A stretch of DNA of 64,000 bases from NCBI RefSeq assembly GCF_016124325.1, contig NZ_WGNY01000030.1, forward strand, positions 1 through 64,000, read 5' to 3'. Both the position numbers and the translations under genes were made by a program. Position 1 is the first letter of the stretch. Every line of letters begins with the position of its first letter. Under the pieces are notes generated by a model. That model saw nothing but the letters and a program-made list of their open reading frames with translations. It was not told where the DNA came from and ran no database searches. Source of the stretch: Phenylobacterium sp. Its GTDB lineage: Bacteria; Pseudomonadota; Alphaproteobacteria; Caulobacterales; Caulobacteraceae. This document shows, piece after piece, positions 43,526 to 52,904 of the stretch.

Positions 43526-43547
43526 AACGTTGAGATATCTCAATGTT
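43526..43547. promoter_or_regulatory. long palindrome in the receptor/response-regulator gap
   Basis: The core TTGAGATATCTCAA (43530-43543) is perfectly symmetric, and the flanks AAC-G and T-GTT extend it to 22 bases with one mismatched pair. A second pair of repeats, GCGTCTGAA (43507-43515) and TTCAGACGC (43546-43554), overlaps it off-centre. It lies about 70 bases before the response regulator start and about 160 bases before the receptor start. Confidence 0.65.
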
Positions 43548-43615
43548 CAGACGCCTTGAGAGCCTCCGGAGCCCTTGCGACAATTGTGGTTCGTAGCGCC
43601 ATGAAGGGTTGGCAG

Positions 43616-44326
43616 ATGCGCGCTTTCGCCGGCTCTTCGGCCGCCTCGGCGTCCCTGTCCCTTCTGGTGGTCGAGGACGACGCGGCCGACGCCGAATACG
43701 TCCGCGAGGCCCTCACCGACGCCGGCCACGAGGTCGCCGTCGCCGCCGACGGGCCGGCGGCCCTCGTGTTGGGGCGCAGCCGGTCGTTCGACGTGCTGAT
43801 CATCGACCGCATGCTGCCCGGCATGGACGGCCTGACCCTGCTCGGAGCCCTGCGCGCCAGCGGCGTCGATGCGCCGGCCCTGTTCGTCACCGCGCTGGGC
43901 GCGGTGGGCGATCGGGTCGCCGGCCTGGAGGCCGGCGGCGACGACTACCTGGTCAAGCCCTTCGCCTTCGCCGAGCTCAAGGCGCGGGTCCACGCGCTCA
44001 ACCGGCGACGCGCCAACGCCCGCCCCGCCACCCTGCTGCAGAGCGGCGACCTGACGCTGGACCGGATCGAACGCCAGGCGCGCGTCGCCGGCGCGGCCGT
44101 CGACCTCCTGCCGCTCGAATACCGGCTGCTGGAGTTCCTGCTCCTCAACCTCGGCCAGCCGGTGACCCGCAAGATGCTGCTGGAGGAGGTCTGGGGCTTC
44201 CGCTTCGACCCGCGCACCAACATCGTCGAGACCCACATCAGCCGGCTGCGCGCCAAGCTCGACCGCCCCGGCGCCGCGCCGCTGATCCAGACCGTGCGAG
44301 GCGCCGGCTATGTCATCGGCGGCTGA
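43616..44326 (+). CDS. OmpR-family response regulator
   Basis: 236 residues from the ATG at 43616; AAGGG lies 7 bases upstream, so this start is favoured over the ATG at 43601. The receiver domain has acidic VVEDDAAD, phospho-acceptor Asp64 in LIIDRMLPGMDG, Thr/Ser in LFVTALG and Lys in LVKPFAFAEL. The C-terminal winged helix includes LPLEYRLLEFLLLNLGQPVTRKMLLEEVW and THISRLRAKLD. It overlaps the histidine kinase by 17 bases. The divergent TonB receptor is the most likely target. Confidence 0.92.
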   Translation: MRAFAGSSAASASLSLLVVEDDAADAEYVREALTDAGHEVAVAADGPAALVLGRSRSFDVLIIDRMLPGMDGLTLLGALRASGVDAPALFVTALGAVGDRVAGLEAGGDDYLVKPFAFAELKARVHALNRRRANARPATLLQSGDLTLDRIERQARVAGAAVDLLPLEYRLLEFLLLNLGQPVTRKMLLEEVWGFRFDPRTNIVETHISRLRAKLDRPGAAPLIQTVRGAGYVIGG

Positions 44327-45674
44327 ACGGCCCGCGGCGTGGCGCGCCGCCGCCGGCCTCTGGCGGCGCACCGGCGTACGCCAGATGCTGCTGCAGACCC
44401 TGGTGGTCGCCGCCGCCTTCGTGATCGCCGGCGTCCTGGCCCAGGCCTCGATCGCCCGGCTGAGCGAGGCGGGCATCCGCCGCCAGGTGCTCGGCGAGGC
44501 CGGCTCCATGGTCGAGGAATGGCGCCAGCACGGCGCGGCGCACCTCCCGCACACCATCCGCAAGCGCTCGCGGCTGTGGCGCGGGTTCGAATACGGCCTC
44601 GCCCGCCCGGATGGGCGGCTCGTCGAAGGCGACCCGGACATCGTCGTCGCCGCCGCGGGCTGGCGCGAGGCGACGGCCGGCGGCCGGACGATCCTCGCCT
44701 ACACCCAGCGCCTGCCGGACGGTTCGTGGCTGTCGGTCGGCCAGGACGAGTCCGTGCAGCGCCGCCAGGCCTCCGCCGTCGCCAGCGCCCTCTGGGCCTG
44801 CGGCGGCGCGGGCGTGCTGATCGCGCTCGGCGTCTCAGCCCTGCTCTACCGGCGCACCTGGCTGCGGGTGGATCGCCTGGCCCAGACCGCGGCGCTGGTC
44901 TCGGCGGGCGACCTCAAGGTCCGCGCCCCGCAACGCCGCGCCGCCAAGGCCGACGACATCGACGACCTCGCCCGCGACTTCAACGGCATGCTCGACCGCA
45001 TCGAGCGGCTGATCGCCCAGGTCCGGCAGGTGACGAGCGATGTCGCCCACGACCTGCGCACCCCGCTGACCCGCGTGCGCCATCGGCTGGAACGGCTGGA
45101 GACCGCCGCCGCCGACCACCCCGCCCTGGCCGAGTCGGTCCGCCAGATCGACGCCGACATCGCCGAGACCCTGCGCACCTTCGACGCCCTGCTCCATCTG
45201 GCCGACATCGAGAGCGCCTCGACGCCGCCGGGCATGGCCGACCTGGCCGACGTCGCCGCGCGGGTGACCGACGCCTACCGCCCCGACATCGAGGAGAGCG
45301 GACGCTCCGTCGAGGCGCGCTTCACCTCGGCCAAGGTGTTCGGCGACGCCGACCTCCTGGCCCAGCTGGTGGCCAACCTGCTGGAGAACGCCATGCGGCA
45401 CACGCCGACCGGCACCCGGATCCGCGTCGTCGTGGAGGCCGACGCCGGGACGGCCCGCCTCTCGGTCGTCGACGACGGCCCCGGCGTGCCCGAGCACCTT
45501 CGCGCCGCCGCCCTTGCCCCGCTCGTCCGCCTGGAGCCCAGCCGCAACACGCCCGGCAGCGGCCTGGGGCTGTCGATCGTGGCCGCCGTCGCCACCCGCC
45601 ACCGCGCGCAACTGACCCTCGGCGACGCCGCGCCCGGCCTGGCCGTCACCGCCACCTTCCCCGCCGCCGCCTAG
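44310..45674 (+). CDS. sensor histidine kinase
   Basis: 454 residues. TM1 is about 26-47 and TM2 about 152-172, framing a ~100-residue periplasmic sensor domain. A HAMP domain (LVSAGDLKVRAPQRR) is followed by DVAHDLRTPLTRVRHRLE with the phospho-His near 247, then LVANLLENAMRHTPTGT (N box), VDDGPGVPEHL (G1) and GSGLGLSIVAAVATRH (G2). All boxes are intact, so it should be active. It is the cognate partner of the overlapping OmpR-type regulator. Confidence 0.92.
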   Translation: MSSAAERPAAWRAAAGLWRRTGVRQMLLQTLVVAAAFVIAGVLAQASIARLSEAGIRRQVLGEAGSMVEEWRQHGAAHLPHTIRKRSRLWRGFEYGLARPDGRLVEGDPDIVVAAAGWREATAGGRTILAYTQRLPDGSWLSVGQDESVQRRQASAVASALWACGGAGVLIALGVSALLYRRTWLRVDRLAQTAALVSAGDLKVRAPQRRAAKADDIDDLARDFNGMLDRIERLIAQVRQVTSDVAHDLRTPLTRVRHRLERLETAAADHPALAESVRQIDADIAETLRTFDALLHLADIESASTPPGMADLADVAARVTDAYRPDIEESGRSVEARFTSAKVFGDADLLAQLVANLLENAMRHTPTGTRIRVVVEADAGTARLSVVDDGPGVPEHLRAAALAPLVRLEPSRNTPGSGLGLSIVAAVATRHRAQLTLGDAAPGLAVTATFPAAA

Positions 45675-45763
45675 AGCCGCAGGCCGCGCGCGGCATAAAA
45701 TCGGGGCCCGTCGACCATTCGGTGGACGACGCCTCGCTCCGCCTCATGCAGCAATGGTCGAGC

Positions 45764-47278
45764 ATGGCTCCGAAACGAAGATTCGCCCGAAACGCCGCCG
45801 CCGCGGCTCTGTCTCTGGCGCTGGCGGGCGCGGTGGGCGTCCAGGGGCCAGGCGGCCGCGCGGCGGCGGCTCCGTCCCCGGCCGCGCCCACGGTTCCCGA
45901 CGATTCTCCCGCCGCCCGCGACGCCGCCATCGCTCGCCTGCGGGCCGCGCCGGCGCGGCCGGTCTGCGCCGATCCCTCGGCCATGAGCCGGGTCTACGGC
46001 ACGAGCTGCAACAGCCGGGAATTCCCCGCGCCCCCCATCCTCGCCGCGCCGCGGGTGGCCTGGGAGGCCAAGCCCGGCTGGTGGTCGGTCTGGTCGCCCT
46101 TCCTCGTCGGCCGCCTGGTGCTCACCGGAAGCTGCAACAACGACACCAACGCGGGACTGTCGGCGCTCGACATGGCCACCGGCAAGATCGTCTGGCGCAT
46201 CGCCAGCATCTGCGACGTCGGCGGCCGGCGCGGCTCGATGGGCTCGGTGGCGTTCCACGAGCTGCCGTCGGGCGAAGTGCTGATGATCTATCCGCGCCAG
46301 AGCGGCCAGCCGACCGACTTCTATGTCATCGACCCTAAGGCCGGCCGTATCGTGCGCTCGCTGACGCCCGCGGCCAACGTCGCCCTGCGCAGCCAAGGCG
46401 CCTTCACCGGCGTGAGCCAGTCAAACCGCGACGGCGTCAGCTACATCACCGGCCTGAGCCCGGCCCTCGACAAGGTGCTGTGGCGCAACGGCGGCTTCCG
46501 CCTGGCCATGGCGAAGGACGATCCGCGCTACCTGCCCACCTTCAGTCCCCCGGCGGCCGACGGCGGCGTCCTGTTCCAGACCGCGCGCAGCAAAGACCAG
46601 GCCGATCCGCCGACGCGGCAGTTGCACGCCATCGACCTTCACACCGGCCAGACCCTGTGGCGGCACACGGACCAGCCGGTGGCCGAGCGCGGCAACGGCT
46701 CGGCCTGGCGCTCCGACGACGGCACGCCGATGGTGGCGGGCGGGAAGGTCATCGTCCCCGTGCAGGGGCTGCTGGGCCCGGCCGCCTACGGCCGCAAGCC
46801 CGACGGCGACGCCCTGCGGGCGCTCGATCCGCGCAGCGGCGCGGTGCTGTGGACCAGCCGGCCGGTCGCCGGCGCCACCATCGCCGACTATGTGGCGGCC
46901 GGCGACGTCCTGGTGGCCGAGGTCGACCGCGGCGGGATGCGCGAGCTGTGGGGCTTTCGCCTCGCCGACGGCGGGCTGGCGTGGCGCCGCCCGGCGGGCA
47001 AGGAGGTCCGCGTGCTGGCCTCGTCCGGCGGCGTCGCCTACCTCTCCGAGCGCGTCCCCGGGGCCGGCGGCTACGACTTCCGCGTCCAGGGCCTCGACGG
47101 CCAGACCGGCGTGCTGCTGTGGACCACGGTGCTGCCGGGCCACGACAACCCGTTCGACAGCCAATGGGGCGTGGTCCCTGATCTCCGCGCCGGGGGCGTC
47201 CAGGGGCCGGCCTGGCGTATCGGCCGCGACGGCGCGATCTACGGGATCCTGCTCAACGGCGCCTACAAGCTGCAATGA
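45764..47278 (+). CDS. exported PQQ-like beta-propeller protein
   Basis: 504 residues from the ATG at 45764 (MAPKRRFARN), giving a signal peptide; an ATG at 45746 is possible. Cys pairs occur at CADPSAMSRVYGTSC and GSCNNDT...CDVGG. Propeller blades typical of PQQ-like repeats are seen: LSALDMATGKIVWRI, LHAIDLHTGQTLWRHT, LRALDPRSGAVLWTS, and GLDGQTGVLLWTT. No PQQ-dehydrogenase catalytic WD signature is evident and no heme motif, so it is likely a binding or scaffold propeller. It is coupled to the RCC1 protein downstream. Confidence 0.78.
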   Translation: MAPKRRFARNAAAAALSLALAGAVGVQGPGGRAAAAPSPAAPTVPDDSPAARDAAIARLRAAPARPVCADPSAMSRVYGTSCNSREFPAPPILAAPRVAWEAKPGWWSVWSPFLVGRLVLTGSCNNDTNAGLSALDMATGKIVWRIASICDVGGRRGSMGSVAFHELPSGEVLMIYPRQSGQPTDFYVIDPKAGRIVRSLTPAANVALRSQGAFTGVSQSNRDGVSYITGLSPALDKVLWRNGGFRLAMAKDDPRYLPTFSPPAADGGVLFQTARSKDQADPPTRQLHAIDLHTGQTLWRHTDQPVAERGNGSAWRSDDGTPMVAGGKVIVPVQGLLGPAAYGRKPDGDALRALDPRSGAVLWTSRPVAGATIADYVAAGDVLVAEVDRGGMRELWGFRLADGGLAWRRPAGKEVRVLASSGGVAYLSERVPGAGGYDFRVQGLDGQTGVLLWTTVLPGHDNPFDSQWGVVPDLRAGGVQGPAWRIGRDGAIYGILLNGAYKLQ

Positions 47279-48417
47279 AGGGACGGCGTCTCATGCCCCG
47301 CACGCGGACGATGCGCCATGGATGGCGCGCCGGCGCCCTGGTCGCCGCCCTGGCGCTGGCCGGCGCGGCCCGGGCGCAGGCTCCGGCGGCCCCGACGCTG
47401 CCGATGGCGGCGGCCGCCTCCTGGGGCACGGTGGTCGTCGATCCCGACGGCTCTGTCACCGCCTGGCCCGACCAGGCCGACGGCCAGCCCGTCCGGATGG
47501 CCCTGCCGCGAAAGGCCGTGGGCGCCGCGGTCCACCAGTCCACGGCCTTCTTCCTGCTGGAGGACGGGACGGTGATGGGCGTGGGGCGCAACAGCTACCA
47601 GTCGCTGGGCCGGCCGGGCGGCGACGCGGCCACGCCCGTGCCGATCCCCGGCCTGCGCGACATCGTCCAGATCACGGCGACCTACGACCACGCGCTGGCC
47701 CTGCGCCGCGACGGGGCGGTGTTCGCCTGGGGCGAGGAGGTCGACGGCCTGCGCGGCGACGCCGCCTCCAGCCACGCCCCGGTCACCCGCGTGCCCGGCC
47801 TGCCGCCCATCGTGCAGATCGCCACGGCGGCGCGGCACAGCCTCGCGCTCGGCCAGGACGGGCGGGTCTACGCCTGGGGCGCCAACAGCCAGGGCGAACT
47901 GGGCCGCGGCGTGGCCGGCGAGTCGGCGCCGCCCGCGCCCACGCCGGGGCTGGAAAAGGTCGTCGCCATCGCCGCGGGCTTCAAGAATTCCCTGGCCGTG
48001 ACCCAGGACGGCGCCGTCTGGGCCTGGGGCTCGAACCAGAGCGCCATGCTGGGCGACGGCGGCCGGGGCGGCAGCGCCTCCGAAGGCTACGCCGTCTCTC
48101 CGGCCCGGGTCCCGGGCGTCGCGGGCGCGCGCCAGGTCGCGGCCGGCGAGGGCTTCGCGCTCGCGCGGCTCGCCGACGGGTCCGTGCGCGCCTGGGGCTT
48201 CGACGGCTATGGCGAGATCGGCGTCGGGACGGCGGGCGGCTACCACACCTCGCCCACGCGCATTCCGTCGCTGGCCAAGGTGGTGGGCGTGAACGCCGGC
48301 GGCTACCGGGTCTTCGCCACCACCGCCGACGGGCGGCTATGGCACTGGGGCACGCCGATCCCGGTCGCGCCGGGCCGCCGGCCCAACGTCAAGACGCCGG
48401 CGGTGCTCGACCACTGA
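47275..48417 (+). CDS. exported RCC1-repeat beta-propeller protein
   Basis: 380 residues whose ATG overlaps the stop of the upstream propeller (ATGA). A signal peptide ends near ARAQ. Six or seven RCC1-type repeats are seen, such as HALALRRDGAVFAWGEEVDG, HSLALGQDGRVYAWGANSQGELG, NSLAVTQDGAVWAWGSNQ and FALARLADGSVRAWGFDGYGEIG. Secreted bacterial RCC1 proteins have no settled function. The coupling to a second propeller protein, downstream of a two-component system, suggests a surface or periplasmic complex. Confidence 0.82.
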   Translation: MKGRRLMPRTRTMRHGWRAGALVAALALAGAARAQAPAAPTLPMAAAASWGTVVVDPDGSVTAWPDQADGQPVRMALPRKAVGAAVHQSTAFFLLEDGTVMGVGRNSYQSLGRPGGDAATPVPIPGLRDIVQITATYDHALALRRDGAVFAWGEEVDGLRGDAASSHAPVTRVPGLPPIVQIATAARHSLALGQDGRVYAWGANSQGELGRGVAGESAPPAPTPGLEKVVAIAAGFKNSLAVTQDGAVWAWGSNQSAMLGDGGRGGSASEGYAVSPARVPGVAGARQVAAGEGFALARLADGSVRAWGFDGYGEIGVGTAGGYHTSPTRIPSLAKVVGVNAGGYRVFATTADGRLWHWGTPIPVAPGRRPNVKTPAVLDH

Positions 48418-48434
48418 CCGGCGCGGGCCGGGCC

Positions 48435-50225
48435 TCACACCACCGCTTCGAACTCGTCGACCAGCCGTTCCATCTGCTTCATGCCCGCCGCCCAGAACGC
48501 CTTCTGGCGCGGATCGAGGCCGAAGGGCGCCAGGGCCTCGACGTAGGTCTTGGTGCCGCCGGCGGCCAGGAGCTGCTCGTACAGCGGCGCGAAGGCGGCC
48601 GGGTCCTCGCGGCGCTTCTCCATCAGGCCGCGCACCAGCAGGTCCCCGAAAGCGTAGGCGTAGACGTAGAACGGCGCGTGGGCGAAGTGGCTGATGTAGC
48701 CCCAGTAGTGCTCATAGCCCTTGTTGAGCCGCACCGCCGGACCCAGGCTCTCCTCCTGGATCTGCAGCCACAGGCTGGAGATTTCCTCGGGCGACAGCTC
48801 GCCCTGCGCCCGCGCGGCGTGGAACTTGGTCTCGAAGCGGTGGAAGGCGATCTGGCGGATCACCGTGTTGATCCCATCCTCGATCTTGCCCGCCAGCAGG
48901 CCGCGCCGCTCGGCCTTCGACGCGCCCGCCAGCAGCTTCTCGAACACCAGCCCCTCGCCGAAGATCGAGGCGGTCTCGGCGAGCGTCAGCGGCGTGTCGG
49001 CCAGCAGCGTGCCCAGCGGCTGGCACAGGGTCTGGTGGACGGCGTGGCCCAGTTCGTGGGCCAGGGTCAGCACGTCACGCCGCTCGCCCATGTAGTTCAT
49101 GAAGACGTACGGGTGGCGGTTGGCGGTCACCGGGTGCGAATAGGCGCCCGACTGCTTGCCCGCTCGCGGTCGCGCGTCGATCCACGGCTGGACGAAGAAG
49201 GTCTGGGCGGTGTCGGCGAAGCGGGGCGCCAGCGCCTGGAAGCTCTCCAGCACCATCTCGCGCGCCTGGCCCCAGCTGTAGGTGCGCGGCGCGGCCTGAT
49301 CGAGCGGGGCGTTGCGGTCCCAGTGGTCGAGCACCGTCTTGCCCATCGCCTTGGCCTTCAGGCGATAGTAGCGGTGGGCCACCGGCGCATAGGCCTCCAC
49401 CACCGCGGCCTCCAGGGCCTCGACGGCCTCGGCGTCCACCTCGTTGGCCAGGTGGCGCGAGGCGGCCGGCGACGGATACTTCCGCCAGCGGTCCTCCACC
49501 TGCTTCTCGAAGGCCAGGGTGTTGAGGCTGAGCGCCAGGATCGGCCCCCGCGCCTCCAGCGCCTTGGCGAGCGCCTGGGCCGCGGCGCGGCGGCGCTTGG
49601 GATCGGCGTCGCTCATCCGGTTGAGCAGCTCGGGCAGGGTGAGCGTCTCGCCCTCCACCCGCGCCGAGAGCCGCGCCAGGGTCTCGTCGAACAGGCGCAC
49701 CCAGTTGGCCACCGCCGGCGCCTTGTCCACCAGCAGCCGCTCCAGGTCGGCCGACAGTTCGTGCGGCCGGCTGGCCCGCACGCGCCGCAGCCAGGGCCGC
49801 CAGCGCTGGGCGGCCTTGTGCGCCTTCAGCGCCGCCTCCAGCTCCCCGTCGTCGAGCTGGTTGATCTCCAGGGTGAAGAACAGGCTGAGCGCGCCGATCT
49901 GGCTGGCCCGGGCTCGCAGGTCGGCCTCGAACTTCGACCAGGCCGGGTCGTCCCGCGCCGTCGAGGCGGCCAGCCCGGCATAGGCGCCCACGCCCCACAG
50001 GGCGTTGGTGGCCTCCTCGTAGAGCTGGATGCCCCGGTCGAGGATGCCGCCCAGCTCGGCCGGGCGGTCGCGCGTGGCGATCAGGCGGCCCTCCAGCTTG
50101 GCCAGTTCGCCGTTCAGCTTCTCGGCTTCGGCCAGGTCGGCCTCGATGCAGGGATCCTCGCGGTCGGCGTAGAGGTCGGCGAGGCTCCAGACGGGCAGGG
50201 CGTCGGTCTTCAGGGGCGCGTTCAT
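48435..50225 (-). CDS. pepF: oligoendopeptidase F (M3 family)
   Basis: 596 residues with no signal peptide. The zinc motif HELGHAVH is near residue 391 (LTLAHELGHAVHQ), and the third ligand Glu lies in LAETASIFGEGLVFEKLL. The C-terminal motif EHYWGYISHFAHAPFYVYAYAFG is typical of PepF. It cleaves short peptides in the cytoplasm. It is convergent with the RCC1 gene and shares its strand with the Lrp regulator, whose stop lies 39 bases upstream. Confidence 0.92.
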   Translation of the reverse strand: MNAPLKTDALPVWSLADLYADREDPCIEADLAEAEKLNGELAKLEGRLIATRDRPAELGGILDRGIQLYEEATNALWGVGAYAGLAASTARDDPAWSKFEADLRARASQIGALSLFFTLEINQLDDGELEAALKAHKAAQRWRPWLRRVRASRPHELSADLERLLVDKAPAVANWVRLFDETLARLSARVEGETLTLPELLNRMSDADPKRRRAAAQALAKALEARGPILALSLNTLAFEKQVEDRWRKYPSPAASRHLANEVDAEAVEALEAAVVEAYAPVAHRYYRLKAKAMGKTVLDHWDRNAPLDQAAPRTYSWGQAREMVLESFQALAPRFADTAQTFFVQPWIDARPRAGKQSGAYSHPVTANRHPYVFMNYMGERRDVLTLAHELGHAVHQTLCQPLGTLLADTPLTLAETASIFGEGLVFEKLLAGASKAERRGLLAGKIEDGINTVIRQIAFHRFETKFHAARAQGELSPEEISSLWLQIQEESLGPAVRLNKGYEHYWGYISHFAHAPFYVYAYAFGDLLVRGLMEKRREDPAAFAPLYEQLLAAGGTKTYVEALAPFGLDPRQKAFWAAGMKQMERLVDEFEAVV

Positions 50226-50264
50226 GGGTCGAGCATTTACCCCTCCGCGCCGCCGCGCGCACCG

Positions 50265-50684
50265 CTAAAGCGTCGCCAGCAGGATCGACGTCTCGGTGGA
50301 GGCGATGCCCTCGATGCGGCGGATGTCGTCGAGCGCGCCGCTGAACGCGGCCAGGGTCTCCACGTCCAGGTCGGCCACCAGGTCCCAGCGCCCGTTGGTG
50401 GTGTGGACGCGGGCCACCTGCGGGAAGCCCTTCAGCGCCCGGACCACCGCGGCCGAGCGCTCGCCCTCGATGGCGATGGTCATCACCGCGCGGACCCGGT
50501 TGGCCTCCATCTCGGGCGCGGTGGCGATGGTGAAGCCGCGGATGTCGCCCCGGACCAGCAACCGCTCGATCCGGTTCTGCACCGTCCCGCGCGAGACCTT
50601 CAGCGCCTGGGCCAGCGCCGCCGCCGGCCGCCGCGAATCGGCCCGTAGCAGGGCGACGAGACGCCGGTCGAGGTCGTCGAGCAT
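50265..50684 (-). CDS. Lrp/AsnC family transcriptional regulator
   Basis: 139 residues. The HTH is LDDLDRRLVALLRADSRRPAAALAQALKVSRGTVQNRIERL, and the C-terminal RAM domain includes VRAVMTIAIEGERSAAVVRALKGFPQVARVHTTNGRWDLVADL. The size is standard. It is divergent from the arginine/ornithine gene pair; a palindrome lies between, so it likely responds to an amino acid such as arginine or ornithine. Confidence 0.92.
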   Translation of the reverse strand: MLDDLDRRLVALLRADSRRPAAALAQALKVSRGTVQNRIERLLVRGDIRGFTIATAPEMEANRVRAVMTIAIEGERSAAVVRALKGFPQVARVHTTNGRWDLVADLDVETLAAFSGALDDIRRIEGIASTETSILLATL

Positions 50685-50709
50685 ATCGCGATCCCTATTG
50701 CTCAGATCG

Positions 50710-50730
50710 GCAATTCATAACGCGAATTGC
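50710..50730. promoter_or_regulatory. Lrp operator candidate
   Basis: Perfect 7-base inverted repeat GCAATTC (50710-50716) and GAATTGC (50724-50730) with a 7-base spacer, 25 bases before the Lrp start and 50 bases before the hydrolase start. Symmetry and position fit an Lrp/AsnC site controlling both directions. Confidence 0.7.
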
Positions 50731-50780
50731 GGCATGCTGCTCGCTTTTCGTTAGCGCCATCCGGGGCGACCCTCGGGATC

Positions 50781-51674
50781 ATGTCGCAAAACGAGGTCCA
50801 CGTGCCCGATCGCCCGACCTTCCTCATGACCGACCCGGCGGCCTTCGACGTCAGCTACCGGATCAATCCCTGGATGCGCCCGGACGCTTGGAGCGACGGC
50901 CACGCCCAGGCCGCGCGCGCCGGCTCGGCCGCCCTGAAGGCCGCTCTCGAGGCCGCGGGCGGCCACGTCGAGACCATCGAGGCCGTCCACGGCTTGCCCG
51001 ACCTGGTCTTCCCCGCCAACGCCGCGGTGGTGCTGGACGGCGTGGCCCTGATGGCCCGCTTCCGCCACCCCGAACGCCAGGGCGAGGAGCCGGTGTTCCG
51101 CGCCGTCTTCCAGCGCCTCAAGGCGCGCGGCGTGATCCGCGAGATCGTCGACCTGCCCGAAAGCCTGTTCCACGAGGGCGCCGGCGACGCCATCTGGGAC
51201 GCCGAACGACGCCTGTTCTGGTGCGGCCACGGCCCGCGTTCCAGCCGCGCGGCGATCCCCGTCCTGCGCCGGACCTTCGGCCAGGAAACCGTGGCCCTGG
51301 AACTGGCCACCGAGCAGTTCTACCACCTCGACACCTGCTTCTGCCCGCTGGCGGGCGGCAAGGTGCTCTACTACCCGCCGGCCTTCACGCCCGACGCGCT
51401 CGCCACCATCCACGCCCGCATCCCGGAGAGCCAGCGCATCGAGGCCAGCGAGGCCGAGGCCGCCGCCTTCTGCGTCAACGCTGTGAACCTCGATTCCCGG
51501 ATCATCATGGCCAAGGCGCCCGAGAGCCTGCGCAACACGCTGCGCGCCCGCGGCTACGAACTGACCGAGGTGGACCTTTCGCCCTTCATCCTTTCGGGCG
51601 GCGCCGCCTTCTGCATGACGCTGCGCCTCGATCGCACCAGCCAGCCCGCCCACGCCCGCTTCGCCGCCGAATAG
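50781..51674 (+). CDS. amidinotransferase-fold hydrolase, probable arginine dihydrolase (ArgZ-like) or DDAH
   Basis: 297 residues from the ATG at 50781. Conserved features are FLMTDPAAFDVSYRINPWM near residue 14-32, LPDLVFPANAAVVLD with Asn80, HEGAGDAIWD (131-140), His182 in YHLDTCFCPL, and the nucleophile Cys278 in SGGAAFCMTLRLD. The opening INPWM and VFxANA pattern recalls the catalytic domain of cyanobacterial ArgZ/AgrE more than classical DDAH. The next gene makes glutamate semialdehyde from ornithine, which fits a reaction giving ornithine directly. A dimethylargininase producing citrulline is the main alternative. Confidence 0.72.
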   Translation: MSQNEVHVPDRPTFLMTDPAAFDVSYRINPWMRPDAWSDGHAQAARAGSAALKAALEAAGGHVETIEAVHGLPDLVFPANAAVVLDGVALMARFRHPERQGEEPVFRAVFQRLKARGVIREIVDLPESLFHEGAGDAIWDAERRLFWCGHGPRSSRAAIPVLRRTFGQETVALELATEQFYHLDTCFCPLAGGKVLYYPPAFTPDALATIHARIPESQRIEASEAEAAAFCVNAVNLDSRIIMAKAPESLRNTLRARGYELTEVDLSPFILSGGAAFCMTLRLDRTSQPAHARFAAE

Positions 51675-51683
51675 GAGGCCGCC

Positions 51684-52900
<1,217 letters not shown>

Positions 52901-52904
<4 letters not shown>

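Noticed and set aside
46890-50648. 1252-residue open frame on the plus strand crossing the RCC1 and pepF genes
   Set aside because: It spans two convergent genes with clear motifs and has no domain pattern; antisense shadow.
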